Shown here piece by piece: positions 54,733 through 63,857 of a stretch of 64,000 nucleotides of DNA; position 1 is the first letter of the stretch; each line of letters begins with the position of its first letter. This stretch comes from Cellulosimicrobium funkei. GTDB taxonomy: Bacteria > Actinomycetota > Actinomycetes > Actinomycetales > Cellulomonadaceae. The stretch lies in NCBI RefSeq assembly GCF_001019615.1, contig NZ_JNBQ01000006.1, forward strand, positions 1 through 64,000, in the 5' to 3' direction. The notes beneath the pieces are model-generated. The model saw only the letters and a program-made list of their open reading frames with translations. It was not told where the DNA came from and made no database searches. A program made the translations under genes and the position numbers.

Positions 54733-57700
54733 CGGACGACGTCTTCGGGACGGCCGCGCTGCGCCGTGCGGTCCTGGAGGCGTGGCGGTCGTCGCCGACG
54801 CGTCTGCGCGAGGACGCGAACACCGAGGAGGACCACGCCCACGGGTCGTACCGGGGGCGGGTCGTCGTCGAGCTCGCGCAGAACGCCGCGGACGCCGCGG
54901 CCCGTGCCGGGGTCCCGGGGCGGCTGCGCCTGAGCCTGCGCGCGCCGTCGGTTCCTGACGGGACCTGGGTCCTGCGCGCGGCGAACACCGGCGAGCCGCT
55001 GGACGCGCCGGGCGTCGCGTCGCTCGTGGCGCTGCGCGCGTCCGCGACGGGGCGGGGCACGCGGGACGCCGACGGCGGGACGGCCACGGTCGGCCGGTTC
55101 GGGGTCGGCTTCGCCGCCGTCCGCTCGGTCTCCGACCGAGTGCGGGTCGGCGCGGGGGAGCGTGCCGTCGAGCTGTCGCTCGCGCGCACGCGCGCCGCGC
55201 TCGACGACGTGGTCGCCGACCGCCCTGACCTCGCCGCCGAGGTGGCGCGCCGCGGCGACCGGCTCCCGGTGCTGCGGCTCCCGTTCCCGACCCGCGTCGA
55301 GGTGCCGTCGGGCTACGACACGGTCGTCGAGCTCGAGCTGCGTGACGCCGAGGCGCTCGCCGCCGTCCGCGCGGAGCTCGCCGACGTGGGGGACCCGCTC
55401 CTGCTCGCGCTCCCTGCGCTCGCCGAGGTCGTCGTGGTCGGGGACGGCGTCCAGGAGCGCCGCGTCGCCGACGTCGCCGACCGGTGGACCGTCCTGCGCC
55501 GGGAGGGGGCGATCGACCCGGCGCTGCTCGCGGACCGCCCGGTCGAGGAACGCGCGACGACGCGGTGGACGGTCACGTGGGCGCTGCCCCACGTCGGTGC
55601 GCGCACCGACGTCCTGCACGCACCGACTCCCACCGACGAGCACCTCACGTTCCCCGCGCTCCTGCTGGCGACCTTCCCGCTGGACCCGGCGCGCCGGCAC
55701 GTCCCGCCCGGGCCGCTCACCGCGCACGTCGCGCGCGCGGCGGGGCGGGCGTACGCGGAGCTGCTCGGCGGGCTGGCGCGGTCGCGCGGCGCCGACGTGC
55801 TGGCCCTCGTCCCGACCGGGCTGCCGGCGAGCGCGGTCGACGCCGAGGTGCGGGCGTCGGCCGAGGCGGAGCTCGCGCGGACCCCGCTCCTCCCGCTCGA
55901 CGCGCCGCCGGCGCGTGGCGCCGAGGAGCCGACCTGGGTGGCCGACGACGAGGACGCCGATGCCGCCCGGCACTCCTTGGTCGCGCCGGCAGAGGCGCGC
56001 GTCCTCGCGGGCGACGTGGGCGACGCGCGCGTGCGGGCCGAGCTCGGGGTCGCGCACCTGGTGGACGTCTCGGGTCCGCTCCGCGCGGTCGCGCGGTCTC
56101 TCGGGGCGCGGGTCGTGGACCTCGCGGACGTGGTGGACGACCTCCCGCTCGTCGCCGACCCGGCGCGCTGGCGGGCGCTGTACGACGCTCTCGCGCCGTA
56201 CGCCGCCGACCGGTCGGTGCTCGAGGCGCTGGGCGCGCTCCCTGTGCCGCTGCTCGGCGGGCAGGTCGTGCGCGGCGCCCGCGGCCTCCTCCTCCTGGAC
56301 GCCGGGCCGGGCGAGGAGTCGGACGCCGGCGGCGGGGTGCTGGACGCCCGCGACGCGGCCGACCTCGGGCTACGCGTCGTCGACCCGCGCGCGGCGCACC
56401 CGCTGCTGGAACGCCTCGGGGTGCGCGTGACCGACCTGCGGACGGTGCTCGCCGACGGGGCCGTCCGCGAACGCGTCCTCGCGGCGTCGGACGCGGCGGA
56501 GGCGGGCGACGACCCCTCCTCGGACGTCGAGCGGCTGCTCGCGCTGGTCGCGGCGGCGGTACGGGACGTGCCGGACGCGGCGCGGGCGGGGCTGCCGTTC
56601 TGGTGGGGCGAGCTGCCCGTCCCGACGGCCGACGGCGACCGTGCACCCGTGCGCGGCTGCGCGCTGCCCGGGACGTGGGCCGCGGACGCGCTCGGCACGC
56701 TCGGCCTCGTCGATCCCGCGGTCGTCGACCGCTGGGGCGAGCCGGTGCTGCGCGCGGTGGGTGCGGCCGTCGGGCTCGGGGTGCTGCGCGTGCACGACGT
56801 GCTCACGCCCGCGTCGGCCGACGACGAGCCAGACCTGGACCCGCACGCGCCGGAGGGGTGGCTGTCCGACTGGGGCGGGTACCTCGCGTACCTCGCGACG
56901 ACCCTCGGCCCCGAGGCGTACGTGGGCGACGTCGTCGCGGTCGCGGACCTGGACGCCGTCGACGACGTCGCGTGGCCCGACGTCCTCGCGCGCCTCGCCG
57001 CGGACCCTGCCGCGCGCGAGGCGCTGCTCGCCCCCGTGCGGGCCGAGGGCGGTCGGGGCGCGACGGCACGCTCGTACACCGCGTGGTGGCTGCGCGAGGA
57101 GCTCGGTGGGGCGTTCGCGCTCGGGACCGGCCCCGGGCGGGTCCCGTTCCTGCGCCCGGCGCCGCCGGAGGTGGCAGGGCTCGACGACGAGGCGCTGGTC
57201 GCGCTGGGCGGCGTGCGGGACCTCGCCGAGCTCGAGCCGGACGAGTGGGTCGAGCTCCTGGACGTCCTGCCCGGCGTCGGGCAGGACGTCGACGCGCAGG
57301 CCGCGCTGACGCTCTGGCGTGCGCTCGGCGTCCTCGCGGGCCGGGGCGAGCGCCTGGACCCGCCGCCGGACCGGGTGCCCGCGCTGCGCGCCGGCGCGGT
57401 GCTCGTGGTGGGCGCGGACGACGTCGCCGTCTCGCCCGACCCGATGTGGTCGCCCGTCCGCGCGGTCCTCCCCGCGCCGCCGGGCCTCGTCGCTGAGGTC
57501 GCCGATCTCCTGGACGTCGCGACCGTCCCGCGCGACGCCCCCGCCCCCGACGCCGCCGGTCGTCGTGCCGACGTCCCCGAGGTGGTGCACGCGGTCCTCG
57601 ACGGGCCGGTGCCGCGCACCTGGGAGCGCCACGACGACCTCCGCGTGGGCGGGGTCGCGGTCTCGTGGTGGGTGGAGCGGGGTGGTGGAGCGGACGCCGT

Positions 57701-57869
57701 CGTGCACGCGACCGGGCCGGCCGGGCTCGCCACGGGGCTCGCGGTCGCGGCGGGACGCCACGGCGCGAGGTTCGTGCTCGAGGAGGTGCTCCGTGACCCG
57801 GGCGCGGCGCAGGGGGCGCTGGCGCGAACGGCCTGGGACGACCCTCAGCCGTCCGACGACGCGCGGTAG
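54729..57869 (+). CDS. Large sacsin-like protein with Hsp90-type ATPase domain
   Basis: 1046 residues. The N-terminal 230 residues carry a GHKL/Hsp90-like ATP site: VVELAQNAADAAARA (48-62, Glu and Asn for Mg-ATP), and the Gly-rich lid GRFGVGFAAV (about 118-127). The remaining 800 residues have no recognised domain but are rich in short Ala/Leu/Val helices and strands. It resembles the actinobacterial 'sacsin N-terminal ATPase-like' proteins, whose role (chaperone or ATPase) is unknown. The GTG overlaps the DUF3027 stop (GTGA), so translation is coupled. The 3' end overlaps the convergent DUF2530 gene by 25 bases. Confidence 0.86.
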   Translation: MTDDVFGTAALRRAVLEAWRSSPTRLREDANTEEDHAHGSYRGRVVVELAQNAADAAARAGVPGRLRLSLRAPSVPDGTWVLRAANTGEPLDAPGVASLVALRASATGRGTRDADGGTATVGRFGVGFAAVRSVSDRVRVGAGERAVELSLARTRAALDDVVADRPDLAAEVARRGDRLPVLRLPFPTRVEVPSGYDTVVELELRDAEALAAVRAELADVGDPLLLALPALAEVVVVGDGVQERRVADVADRWTVLRREGAIDPALLADRPVEERATTRWTVTWALPHVGARTDVLHAPTPTDEHLTFPALLLATFPLDPARRHVPPGPLTAHVARAAGRAYAELLGGLARSRGADVLALVPTGLPASAVDAEVRASAEAELARTPLLPLDAPPARGAEEPTWVADDEDADAARHSLVAPAEARVLAGDVGDARVRAELGVAHLVDVSGPLRAVARSLGARVVDLADVVDDLPLVADPARWRALYDALAPYAADRSVLEALGALPVPLLGGQVVRGARGLLLLDAGPGEESDAGGGVLDARDAADLGLRVVDPRAAHPLLERLGVRVTDLRTVLADGAVRERVLAASDAAEAGDDPSSDVERLLALVAAAVRDVPDAARAGLPFWWGELPVPTADGDRAPVRGCALPGTWAADALGTLGLVDPAVVDRWGEPVLRAVGAAVGLGVLRVHDVLTPASADDEPDLDPHAPEGWLSDWGGYLAYLATTLGPEAYVGDVVAVADLDAVDDVAWPDVLARLAADPAAREALLAPVRAEGGRGATARSYTAWWLREELGGAFALGTGPGRVPFLRPAPPEVAGLDDEALVALGGVRDLAELEPDEWVELLDVLPGVGQDVDAQAALTLWRALGVLAGRGERLDPPPDRVPALRAGAVLVVGADDVAVSPDPMWSPVRAVLPAPPGLVAEVADLLDVATVPRDAPAPDAAGRRADVPEVVHAVLDGPVPRTWERHDDLRVGGVAVSWWVERGGGADAVVHATGPAGLATGLAVAAGRHGARFVLEEVLRDPGAAQGALARTAWDDPQPSDDAR

Positions 57870-58108
57870 CGGCTCCGGTTCCGGCGCTCCCACGCGAGCC
57901 CGAGGAGGCCGAGGACGAGGCCGGCGCCGCACGTGGTGACCGCGCGCGGGCCGAGCGTGCCGGTCGCGAGGAGGACCGCGCAGACGACGAGCGCGGCGGT
58001 CCACAGGGCCATTCCCGCGAGGATCACGACGCGCAGGTCGACCCGCCAGGGCGCCGGGTCGGGGCGTCGGCGGTCGGGGTGCAGCAGCAGCGTGACGAAC
58101 GAGGGCAC
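57845..58108 (-). CDS. DUF2530 family membrane protein
   Basis: 87 residues with two membrane helices (about 25-46 and 56-74) followed by a short basic tail (ERRNRSRYRASSDG). Family found in actinobacteria, function unknown. GTG start with a leaderless promoter. The 3' end overlaps the sacsin-like gene. Confidence 0.85.
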   Translation of the reverse strand: MPSFVTLLLHPDRRRPDPAPWRVDLRVVILAGMALWTAALVVCAVLLATGTLGPRAVTTCGAGLVLGLLGLAWERRNRSRYRASSDG

Positions 58109-58114
58109 AGGGGC

Positions 58115-58120
58115 ATCGTA
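58115..58120 (-). promoter_or_regulatory. -10 hexamer of a leaderless promoter (DUF2530 gene)
   Basis: TACGAT on the minus strand ends six bases before the GTG at 58108. Confidence 0.5.
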
Positions 58121-58508
58121 GCCACGACGCCGTTTTTCACCCGTACCCGGGTGTCACAGCCGTGACCTGGGCCACATCCCCTTCTGGTGTGAGCACACGT
58201 CAGGAGCACTCGCAACGGCACGCTAGGATGCATGCGCCGCGCTACGGCCTGCACATGTGGTCACCTGTCCAGGTGGATCTGGCCGGCGCCGGGCCGCGCA
58301 TCGCTTCGGGACCTTCGTCCGATGTATCCGGACCTTCGGCAGAACGTGGAATCTGGACACCCGTCCAATCTATTTCTTCGAGCGGCTAGCGCAGCGTGGG
58401 ATCCGCAGGATCCTGCGACTCGGGACGGCTCCGACGATGACGGTGCGGAACGTCTTCTCACCCGGGTGAAACCCCCTGACAACTCTCGTTCCCGCAGTTT
58501 CTGAACCC

Positions 58509-58514
58509 TAGGAT
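58509..58514 (+). promoter_or_regulatory. -10 hexamer for the sugar transferase gene
   Basis: TAGGAT. It would start transcription near an ATG at 58523, eight bases downstream (leaderless option), or give a 30-nt leader with GGAGG before the ATG at 58556. Confidence 0.5.
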
Positions 58515-58555
58515 GAGTCGCCATGCAGGGTGTGGAACCGACCGGAGGTGGACGC

Positions 58556-60070
58556 ATGTCCCACAGCGTCACCGAGGACGCCAGGCGGAGCCTGCGCACC
58601 CTTCTCGCCACGACTCCCGCGGCCCGGATCCGCGCCGCGCGCGCCGCGTTCGCCGCGCAGGGCTGGGAGGTCGCCTACCGGCGTCGGCTCCTGCTCACCG
58701 ACACGGCGGTGATCATCGTCGCCGTGCTCGTCGCGTACTTCCTGCGCTGGGACCAGTTCATCAACGAGCCCGTGCGCGAGGCGCGCGTGCCGTACGTCGT
58801 GCTCAGCCTCCTCGTCGGTGTCGCCTGGTCCCTCTCGCTCGTCGCGAGCCGGTCGCGCGACCCGCGGGTCATGGGGAGCGGCCCCACCGAGTACCACCGG
58901 GTCTTCGACGCGTCGTGGCGTCTCTTCGCCGTGCTCGCCGTGCTCGCGTTCCTCCTCCGCTTCCCGGAGGCGCGCGGCTACCTCGCCTTCGCGTTCCCGA
59001 TCGGCCTCGGCGGCCTGCTCCTCGGCCGGTACGCGTGGCGCCAGTGGCTCCACCGCCAGCGGGCCACCGGGCGCATGCGCTCGGCGGTGCTCGCCATCGG
59101 CCACCGCGACCAGGCCGAGCGCCTCATCCGCGACCTCAACGGCCGCGACGAGTCGGGGTACCGCGTCGTCGGCGTGTGCGTCCCGTCCGGCGGCTTCGGG
59201 TCGGACGAGGAGATCCGGGGCGTGCCGGTCCTCGGCGAGCTGCGGCACGCCGGCGAGGTCGCCACGCGGGTCGGTGCGGACGTCGTCGCCGTGTCAGGCT
59301 CGGACGCCATCACCGCCGAGGTCGTCCGACGGCTGGGCTGGGAGCTCGAGCCGTACGGCGTGGACCTCATGCTCACGGCCGAGCTCGCGGACGTCGCCGG
59401 ACCGCGCATCACCATCACTCCCGCGGAGAGCGTCTCGCTCCTGCACGTGGACGCGCCCCGGTTCACGGGGCCCAAGTTCGCCGTGAAGTCGGTCATCGAC
59501 TGGACCGGCGCCGCGCTCATCACGCTCGCCGCGCTGCCGGTGCTCGTGCTCGTCGCGCTCGCCGTGCGGGTCACCAGCCGCGGCCCGGTGCTCTTCCGTC
59601 AGGAGCGCGTCGGCCGCAACGGGCGGTCGTTCCCCATGTTCAAGTTCCGGTCGATGCGCGTCGGCGCCGACCGCGAGGTCCAGCACCTCGAGGAGCAGAA
59701 CGACGGCGCGGGCCCGCTGTTCAAGATGCGCGACGACCCGCGCGTCACGCGCGTCGGCCGTGTGCTGCGCCGCTACTCCCTCGACGAGCTCCCGCAGCTG
59801 TTCAACGTGCTGCGCGGCGACATGAGCCTCGTCGGGCCGCGGCCGCCGCTGCCGCGCGAGGTCCAGAAGTACGAGAAGAAGGTGCGGCGTCGCCTCCTGG
59901 TCAAGCCCGGTCTCACGGGTCTGTGGCAGGTCGGCGGCCGGTCGGACCTGTCGTGGGAGGAGAGCGTCCGCCTCGACGTCTACTACGTCGAGAACTGGAC
60001 GATGTTCGGCGACTTCCTCATCCTCGCGCGCACGGCGCGCGCGGTGTTCTCCGGCTCCGGGGCCTACTGA
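58556..60070 (+). CDS. Polyprenyl glycosylphosphotransferase (exopolysaccharide-initiating sugar transferase)
   Basis: 504 residues. About four or five membrane helices in the N-terminal part (about 45-165), a Rossmann-like CoA-binding-type region (SAVLAIGHRDQAERLIRDL), a further membrane helix (about 315-340), and the catalytic bacterial sugar transferase domain (FRQERVGRNGRSFPMFKFRSM, DELPQLFNVLRGDMSLVGPRP, KPGLTGLWQVGGRSDLSWEE). It transfers a sugar phosphate onto undecaprenyl phosphate at the inner face of the membrane to begin a surface polysaccharide. ATG at 58556 chosen for GGAGG seven bases upstream. Confidence 0.93.
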   Translation: MSHSVTEDARRSLRTLLATTPAARIRAARAAFAAQGWEVAYRRRLLLTDTAVIIVAVLVAYFLRWDQFINEPVREARVPYVVLSLLVGVAWSLSLVASRSRDPRVMGSGPTEYHRVFDASWRLFAVLAVLAFLLRFPEARGYLAFAFPIGLGGLLLGRYAWRQWLHRQRATGRMRSAVLAIGHRDQAERLIRDLNGRDESGYRVVGVCVPSGGFGSDEEIRGVPVLGELRHAGEVATRVGADVVAVSGSDAITAEVVRRLGWELEPYGVDLMLTAELADVAGPRITITPAESVSLLHVDAPRFTGPKFAVKSVIDWTGAALITLAALPVLVLVALAVRVTSRGPVLFRQERVGRNGRSFPMFKFRSMRVGADREVQHLEEQNDGAGPLFKMRDDPRVTRVGRVLRRYSLDELPQLFNVLRGDMSLVGPRPPLPREVQKYEKKVRRRLLVKPGLTGLWQVGGRSDLSWEESVRLDVYYVENWTMFGDFLILARTARAVFSGSGAY

Positions 60071-60109
60071 GGCCGGCGGGGTGCAGGGTCGGGCGCGGGG
60101 AGGTGCGTC

Positions 60110-60856
60110 GTGCGGGTCTCGGTCTCGGGATGCGGTCGCCGCGGCGTCCTGCACGCGGCCTGCCTCGCGGCGGCCGGCCACGAGGTCGTGCTCCACGACA
60201 CGGACCCCCGCGCCCTCGACGTGCTCCGCACGGGAACGGTCCGCGCCGGTGAGCCGCGGCTCCAGCGGCTCCTCGCGCTCGCTCGTGTGAGCGGCCGGCT
60301 CCGTCCCACGACGGACCGCACGGCGGTCGCCGGTGCTCGCGTGCACGTCCTGTGCGTCGGCGCGGGGCCCGACCCCGACCCCGATGGCACCTCGCGTGTG
60401 GTCGCGCTCCGCGACGCGCTCGACGACCTGGCCCCGCACCTCGGCCCGGGGGACCTCGTCGTCGGGCGCGCCCGCGTCCCCGCCGGCACCGCGGAGTGGC
60501 TCGCCGCCGGGCTCGCCGCCGACGGAGTCCGGGCCACGGTCGCCTGGGTGCCCGACGAGCACCGGCCGGGCCACGCCGTCGTCGACCTCCTGCACCCGTC
60601 ACGCCTCGTCCACGGGGTCCCTGCCGGCCCGGCCGGCGAGCGTGCCGCCGCGATCCTCGACGCGCTCCACGCCGTGCAGCTCGCGACGGGGGCGCCCCGG
60701 ACCGTGACCGACCTCGCGACCGCAGAGAGCCTCGGGCACGGCACCGGCACGCTCCGGCCCGCGGCGTTCGTGCGTCCCGGGGGCAGCGACCTCGACGCCG
60801 CGGACGTGGTGTCGAGCACACCCGCGGCGGCCCTCGCCGCGGTCGGCGCCGCCTGA
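60110..60856 (+). CDS. Truncated UDP-glucose/GDP-mannose dehydrogenase-like protein
   Basis: 248 residues, about half the length of true UDP-sugar dehydrogenases. The N-terminal Rossmann part is recognisable (RVSVSGCGRRGVLHAACLAAAGHEVVLHDTD), but GCGRRG replaces the usual GTGYVG. The central and C-terminal domains with the catalytic Cys and the FGGxCxPKD-like motif are missing. It probably cannot oxidise a sugar. It follows the polyprenyl sugar transferase by 39 bases, which hints at a surface polysaccharide context. GTG start with GGGGAGG upstream. It may be a decayed gene or one with a new binding role. Confidence 0.65.
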   Translation: MRVSVSGCGRRGVLHAACLAAAGHEVVLHDTDPRALDVLRTGTVRAGEPRLQRLLALARVSGRLRPTTDRTAVAGARVHVLCVGAGPDPDPDGTSRVVALRDALDDLAPHLGPGDLVVGRARVPAGTAEWLAAGLAADGVRATVAWVPDEHRPGHAVVDLLHPSRLVHGVPAGPAGERAAAILDALHAVQLATGAPRTVTDLATAESLGHGTGTLRPAAFVRPGGSDLDAADVVSSTPAAALAAVGAA

Positions 60857-60928
60857 CGTGCGCGGACACCTCCCGGGGGCGATGCCGGACCGTGTCCCGC
60901 GTGTTACCGCGCGGTCACAGGGTTCTGG

Positions 60929-60934
60929 CAGCAT
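60929..60934 (+). promoter_or_regulatory. -10 hexamer of a leaderless promoter (permease gene)
   Basis: CAGCAT ends seven bases before the ATG at 60942. Confidence 0.4.
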
Positions 60935-60941
60935 TCTCCCC

Positions 60942-62417
60942 ATGTCCACCCCCACCTCCGTCCGCGAGGACGAGCAGGCGCCGCCCCCTGCCTCCGGCGC
61001 CATCGACCGTTTCTTCAAGATCACCGAGCGCGGCTCGACGATCGGCACCGAGATCCGTGGTGGTCTCGTCACGTTCTTCGCGATGGCCTACATCATCGTG
61101 CTGAACCCGCTGATCATCGGGACGGTGCAGGACGGCACGGGCCAGTTCCTCGGCGGCGGCGACGCGCCCGACTTCGGCAAGATCGCCGCGGCGACCGCTC
61201 TCGTCGCGGGCGTCATGACGATCGCCATGGGCGTCTTCGCGAACTTCCCCCTCGGCCTCGCGGCCGGGCTGGGCCTCAACGCGGTCGTGGCGTACTCGAT
61301 CGCCTCGCTGCCGGGGGTGACCTGGGCGGACGCGATGGGCCTCGTCGTCATCGAGGGCCTCATCATCCTCCTCCTCGTGCTCACCGGGTTCCGCGAGGCG
61401 GTCTTCCGTGCGGTCCCGGTCGAGCTGAAGACGGCCATCAGCGTGGGCATCGGCCTCTTCATCGCGCTCATCGGCCTCGTCAACGCGGGCTTCGTCACCG
61501 CGGGCAGCGGCACGCTCCTCGCGCTCGGCAACCTCGGCACGTGGCCGATACTCGTGTTCGTGGTCGGCCTCGTGCTGACGATCGTGCTGTGGGTCCGCAA
61601 GGTCAAGGGCGCGCTGCTCGTCGCGATCCTCACGGCGACCGCGCTCGCCGTCGTGCTGGAGAACACCCTGCACATCGGAGCCAAGGCTCCTGACGGCTCC
61701 AACCCGAACGGCTTCAACCTCAACGCGCCGACGTTCGACGGCGTCGTGCAGGTCCCGGACTTCGGCCTCCTCGGCCAGTTCTCGCTGCTGGGCTCGTTCC
61801 AGAACATCGCGACCGTCACCGTGATCCTGCTGGTGTTCTCGCTCCTGCTCGCGGACTTCTTCGACACGATGGGCACCATGGTCGCCGTCGGCGCCGAGGC
61901 GCGCCTGAACGACGCCGAGGGCGTCCCGCCGCGCTCGCGCGCGATCCTCGTCGTCGACTCGCTCGCCGCGGCCGCGGGCGGCGCGGGCTCCGTGTCGTCG
62001 AACACGAGCTTCGTCGAGTCCACCACCGGCGCCGGCGAGGGCGCGCGCACCGGTCTCGCCTCGGTCGTCACGGGCGTCGCGTTCCTGCTCGCGACGTTCC
62101 TGTCGCCGCTCGTCGCGCTCGTCCCCTACGAGGCTGCCGCACCGGCGCTGGTCTTCGTCGGGTTCCTCATGATGACGCAGATCGCCGGCATCTCCTGGAA
62201 GAACGTGGAGATCGCGATCCCGGCGTTCCTCACGATCATCGTCATGCCGTTCACGTACTCCATCGCGGACGGCATCGGCGCGGGCTTCCTCGCGTTCGTC
62301 GTCATCAAGCTCGCGCTCGGGAAGATCCGCGCGATCCACCCGCTCATGTGGGTCGCGTCGGCGATGTTCCTCGTGTACTTCCTCCTGGGCCCGATCCGGG
62401 AAGCCCTCGGCCTCTAG
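60942..62417 (+). CDS. NCS2-family purine permease (AzgA-like)
   Basis: 491 residues with about 12-14 membrane helices. GGLVTFFAMAYIIVLNP, ANFPLGLAAGLGLNAVVAYS, LLADFFDTMGTMVAVG, and GAGSVSSNTSFVESTTGAGEGARTG-type motifs (here split by position) identify the AzgA hypoxanthine/adenine/guanine proton symporter group. Probably leaderless. The stop lies nine bases before manA, but manA has its own promoter hexamer. Confidence 0.93.
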   Translation: MSTPTSVREDEQAPPPASGAIDRFFKITERGSTIGTEIRGGLVTFFAMAYIIVLNPLIIGTVQDGTGQFLGGGDAPDFGKIAAATALVAGVMTIAMGVFANFPLGLAAGLGLNAVVAYSIASLPGVTWADAMGLVVIEGLIILLLVLTGFREAVFRAVPVELKTAISVGIGLFIALIGLVNAGFVTAGSGTLLALGNLGTWPILVFVVGLVLTIVLWVRKVKGALLVAILTATALAVVLENTLHIGAKAPDGSNPNGFNLNAPTFDGVVQVPDFGLLGQFSLLGSFQNIATVTVILLVFSLLLADFFDTMGTMVAVGAEARLNDAEGVPPRSRAILVVDSLAAAAGGAGSVSSNTSFVESTTGAGEGARTGLASVVTGVAFLLATFLSPLVALVPYEAAAPALVFVGFLMMTQIAGISWKNVEIAIPAFLTIIVMPFTYSIADGIGAGFLAFVVIKLALGKIRAIHPLMWVASAMFLVYFLLGPIREALGL

Positions 62418-62420
62418 GCT
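62415..62420 (+). promoter_or_regulatory. -10 hexamer of a leaderless promoter (manA)
   Basis: TAGGCT overlaps the permease stop codon and ends six bases before the manA ATG at 62427. Confidence 0.5.
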
Positions 62421-62426
62421 CGGCCC

Positions 62427-63776
62427 ATGACGAGCGCGGCGGACGAGCGGTCGGAGGAGGCGTCGGTCGACGCCCTCCCCGCCGCCCGTCCGCGCGCGTT
62501 CTACCGGCTGGAGAACACCGTCCAGCCGTACGACTGGGGCTCGACGTCGGCGATCCAGGACCTCCTGGGGGTGGAACCGGACGGTCGTCCGGCGGCGGAG
62601 CTGTGGATGGGCGCGCACCCGCTCGCGCCGTCGCGCGTCGTGCCCGACGGCGCGGCGCACCCGGGCGAGGCGCCTCGCCCGGGCGGGGCGACGGCGTCGG
62701 GCACGTCGCTCGCCGACCTGGTGCGCGCGGACCCGGTGGGGGTGCTGGGCCAGCGCGTGCTCGACCAGTACGGTCCTCGGCTGCCGTTCCTCCTCAAGGT
62801 GCTCGCCGCCGAGCGTGCGCTGTCGCTGCAGGTCCACCCGCACCCGCACCGGGCCCGCGCCGGGTTCAACCGCGAGAACCGGGAGGGCGTGGCGCGCGAC
62901 TCGCCGCTGCGCAGCTTTCACGACGACCAGCACAAGCCCGAGATGGTCGTGGCGGTGTCGCGCTTCGAGGGCCTGTCCGGCTTCCGGCGGCCGGCGCGCA
63001 TCCTCGAGCTCCTCGACGGGCTCGACGGCGACCTCGTCGCCCGCATGCGTGCCGCGCTCCGCGCCCGTCCGACCGAGGCCGGCGTCCGTGAGGCGTTCAC
63101 GCTCGCGCTCCATGCCCGGTCCGAGCCCGACGTCGCGGCGGACCTCGTGCGGACCGTCGCCTCGGTCCGGGCTCGGGCCGAGCGCGGCCCGGTCACGGGG
63201 TCCGGCAGCCCGCGGCGCACCTCGCGGCGCGCCGACGCCACGGTGCTCGCGCTCGCCGAGCAGCACCCGGGCGACCCGGGCGCCGTCGTCTCCCTCATGC
63301 TCAACCGGGTCACGCTCGCGCCGGGGGAGTCGATGTTCGTGCCGTCCGGGCACGTGCACGCCTACTTGTCCGGCTGCGCGGTCGAGGTCATGGCGAGCTC
63401 CGACAACGTCCTGCGCGCCGGTCTCACGAGCAAGCTCGTCGACGTCGACGCGCTGCTCGAGTGCGCAACGTGCACGCCCGGGCCTGCCGCGCGCCCGCGC
63501 CTGATCGACGACGGGTCCGGCCTCGTCACCTACCGCCCGCCGGTCGCGGAGTTCGCGCTCCGGGCGGGGCAGGTCGCAGGTGACGCCCCGGTGCCCCTGC
63601 CCGCCGTCGGCCCGCGCGTCGTGCTGTGCCTCGACGGCGCGGTGACGCTCGAGGGCTCTGGGGAGGGCCCCGTTGAGACGCGGCTGGCGCGCGGCGAGTC
63701 GGTGTTCGTGCCTCACGCGACCGGGACGGTCGTCGTGCGTGGCGACGGGCGTGTCGTCGTCGCCTACGTGCCCTGA
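62427..63776 (+). CDS. manA: Mannose-6-phosphate isomerase, class I
   Basis: 449-residue zinc enzyme that interconverts mannose 6-phosphate and fructose 6-phosphate, supplying GDP-mannose precursors or using mannose. Zinc-site segments are LQVHPHP, DDQHKPEMVVAV, and the His of PSGHVHAYLSG. Phosphate-binding region LPFLLKVLAAERALS and YDWGSTSAI are typical. Two short variable inserts (about 75-90 and 250-265). Complete within the window. Confidence 0.95.
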   Translation: MTSAADERSEEASVDALPAARPRAFYRLENTVQPYDWGSTSAIQDLLGVEPDGRPAAELWMGAHPLAPSRVVPDGAAHPGEAPRPGGATASGTSLADLVRADPVGVLGQRVLDQYGPRLPFLLKVLAAERALSLQVHPHPHRARAGFNRENREGVARDSPLRSFHDDQHKPEMVVAVSRFEGLSGFRRPARILELLDGLDGDLVARMRAALRARPTEAGVREAFTLALHARSEPDVAADLVRTVASVRARAERGPVTGSGSPRRTSRRADATVLALAEQHPGDPGAVVSLMLNRVTLAPGESMFVPSGHVHAYLSGCAVEVMASSDNVLRAGLTSKLVDVDALLECATCTPGPAARPRLIDDGSGLVTYRPPVAEFALRAGQVAGDAPVPLPAVGPRVVLCLDGAVTLEGSGEGPVETRLARGESVFVPHATGTVVVRGDGRVVVAYVP

Positions 63777-63826
63777 CCAGGACCCGGCCCTGCCCCTCCG
63801 GCCCAGGGTGACGTGCACCTCTTTCT

Positions 63827-63853
63827 TTACTCTAGGTAATGAGTTAAGGTAAC
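63827..63853. promoter_or_regulatory. Two palindromes upstream of the MarR gene (probable operator)
   Basis: TTAC-TCTAG-GTAA (63827-63839) and GTTA-AGG-TAAC (63843-63853) are two adjacent palindromes with related arms. The second overlaps the -10 hexamer TAAGGT, as expected for autoregulation by a MarR dimer. Confidence 0.55.
63845..63850 (+). promoter_or_regulatory. -10 hexamer of a leaderless promoter (MarR gene)
   Basis: TAAGGT ends seven bases before the GTG at 63858. Confidence 0.5.
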
Positions 63854-63857
63854 TATC

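Larger units (their letters stand above)
58109..58555. other. Long non-coding region upstream of the sugar transferase gene
   Basis: About 450 bases without a convincing gene, less GC-rich than the rest of the window between about 58290 and 58500. It holds GTCAC-AGCC-GTGAC (58152-58165), a TAGGAT -10-like hexamer at 58224-58229, the palindrome TCACCCGGGTGA (58458-58469), and a second TAGGAT at 58509-58514. I recognise no riboswitch. Confidence 0.5.

Noticed and set aside
58162-58504. Small open frames in the gap before the sugar transferase gene
   Set aside because: Three overlapping frames of 70-90 codons, none with a ribosome binding site, family or biased codon use.
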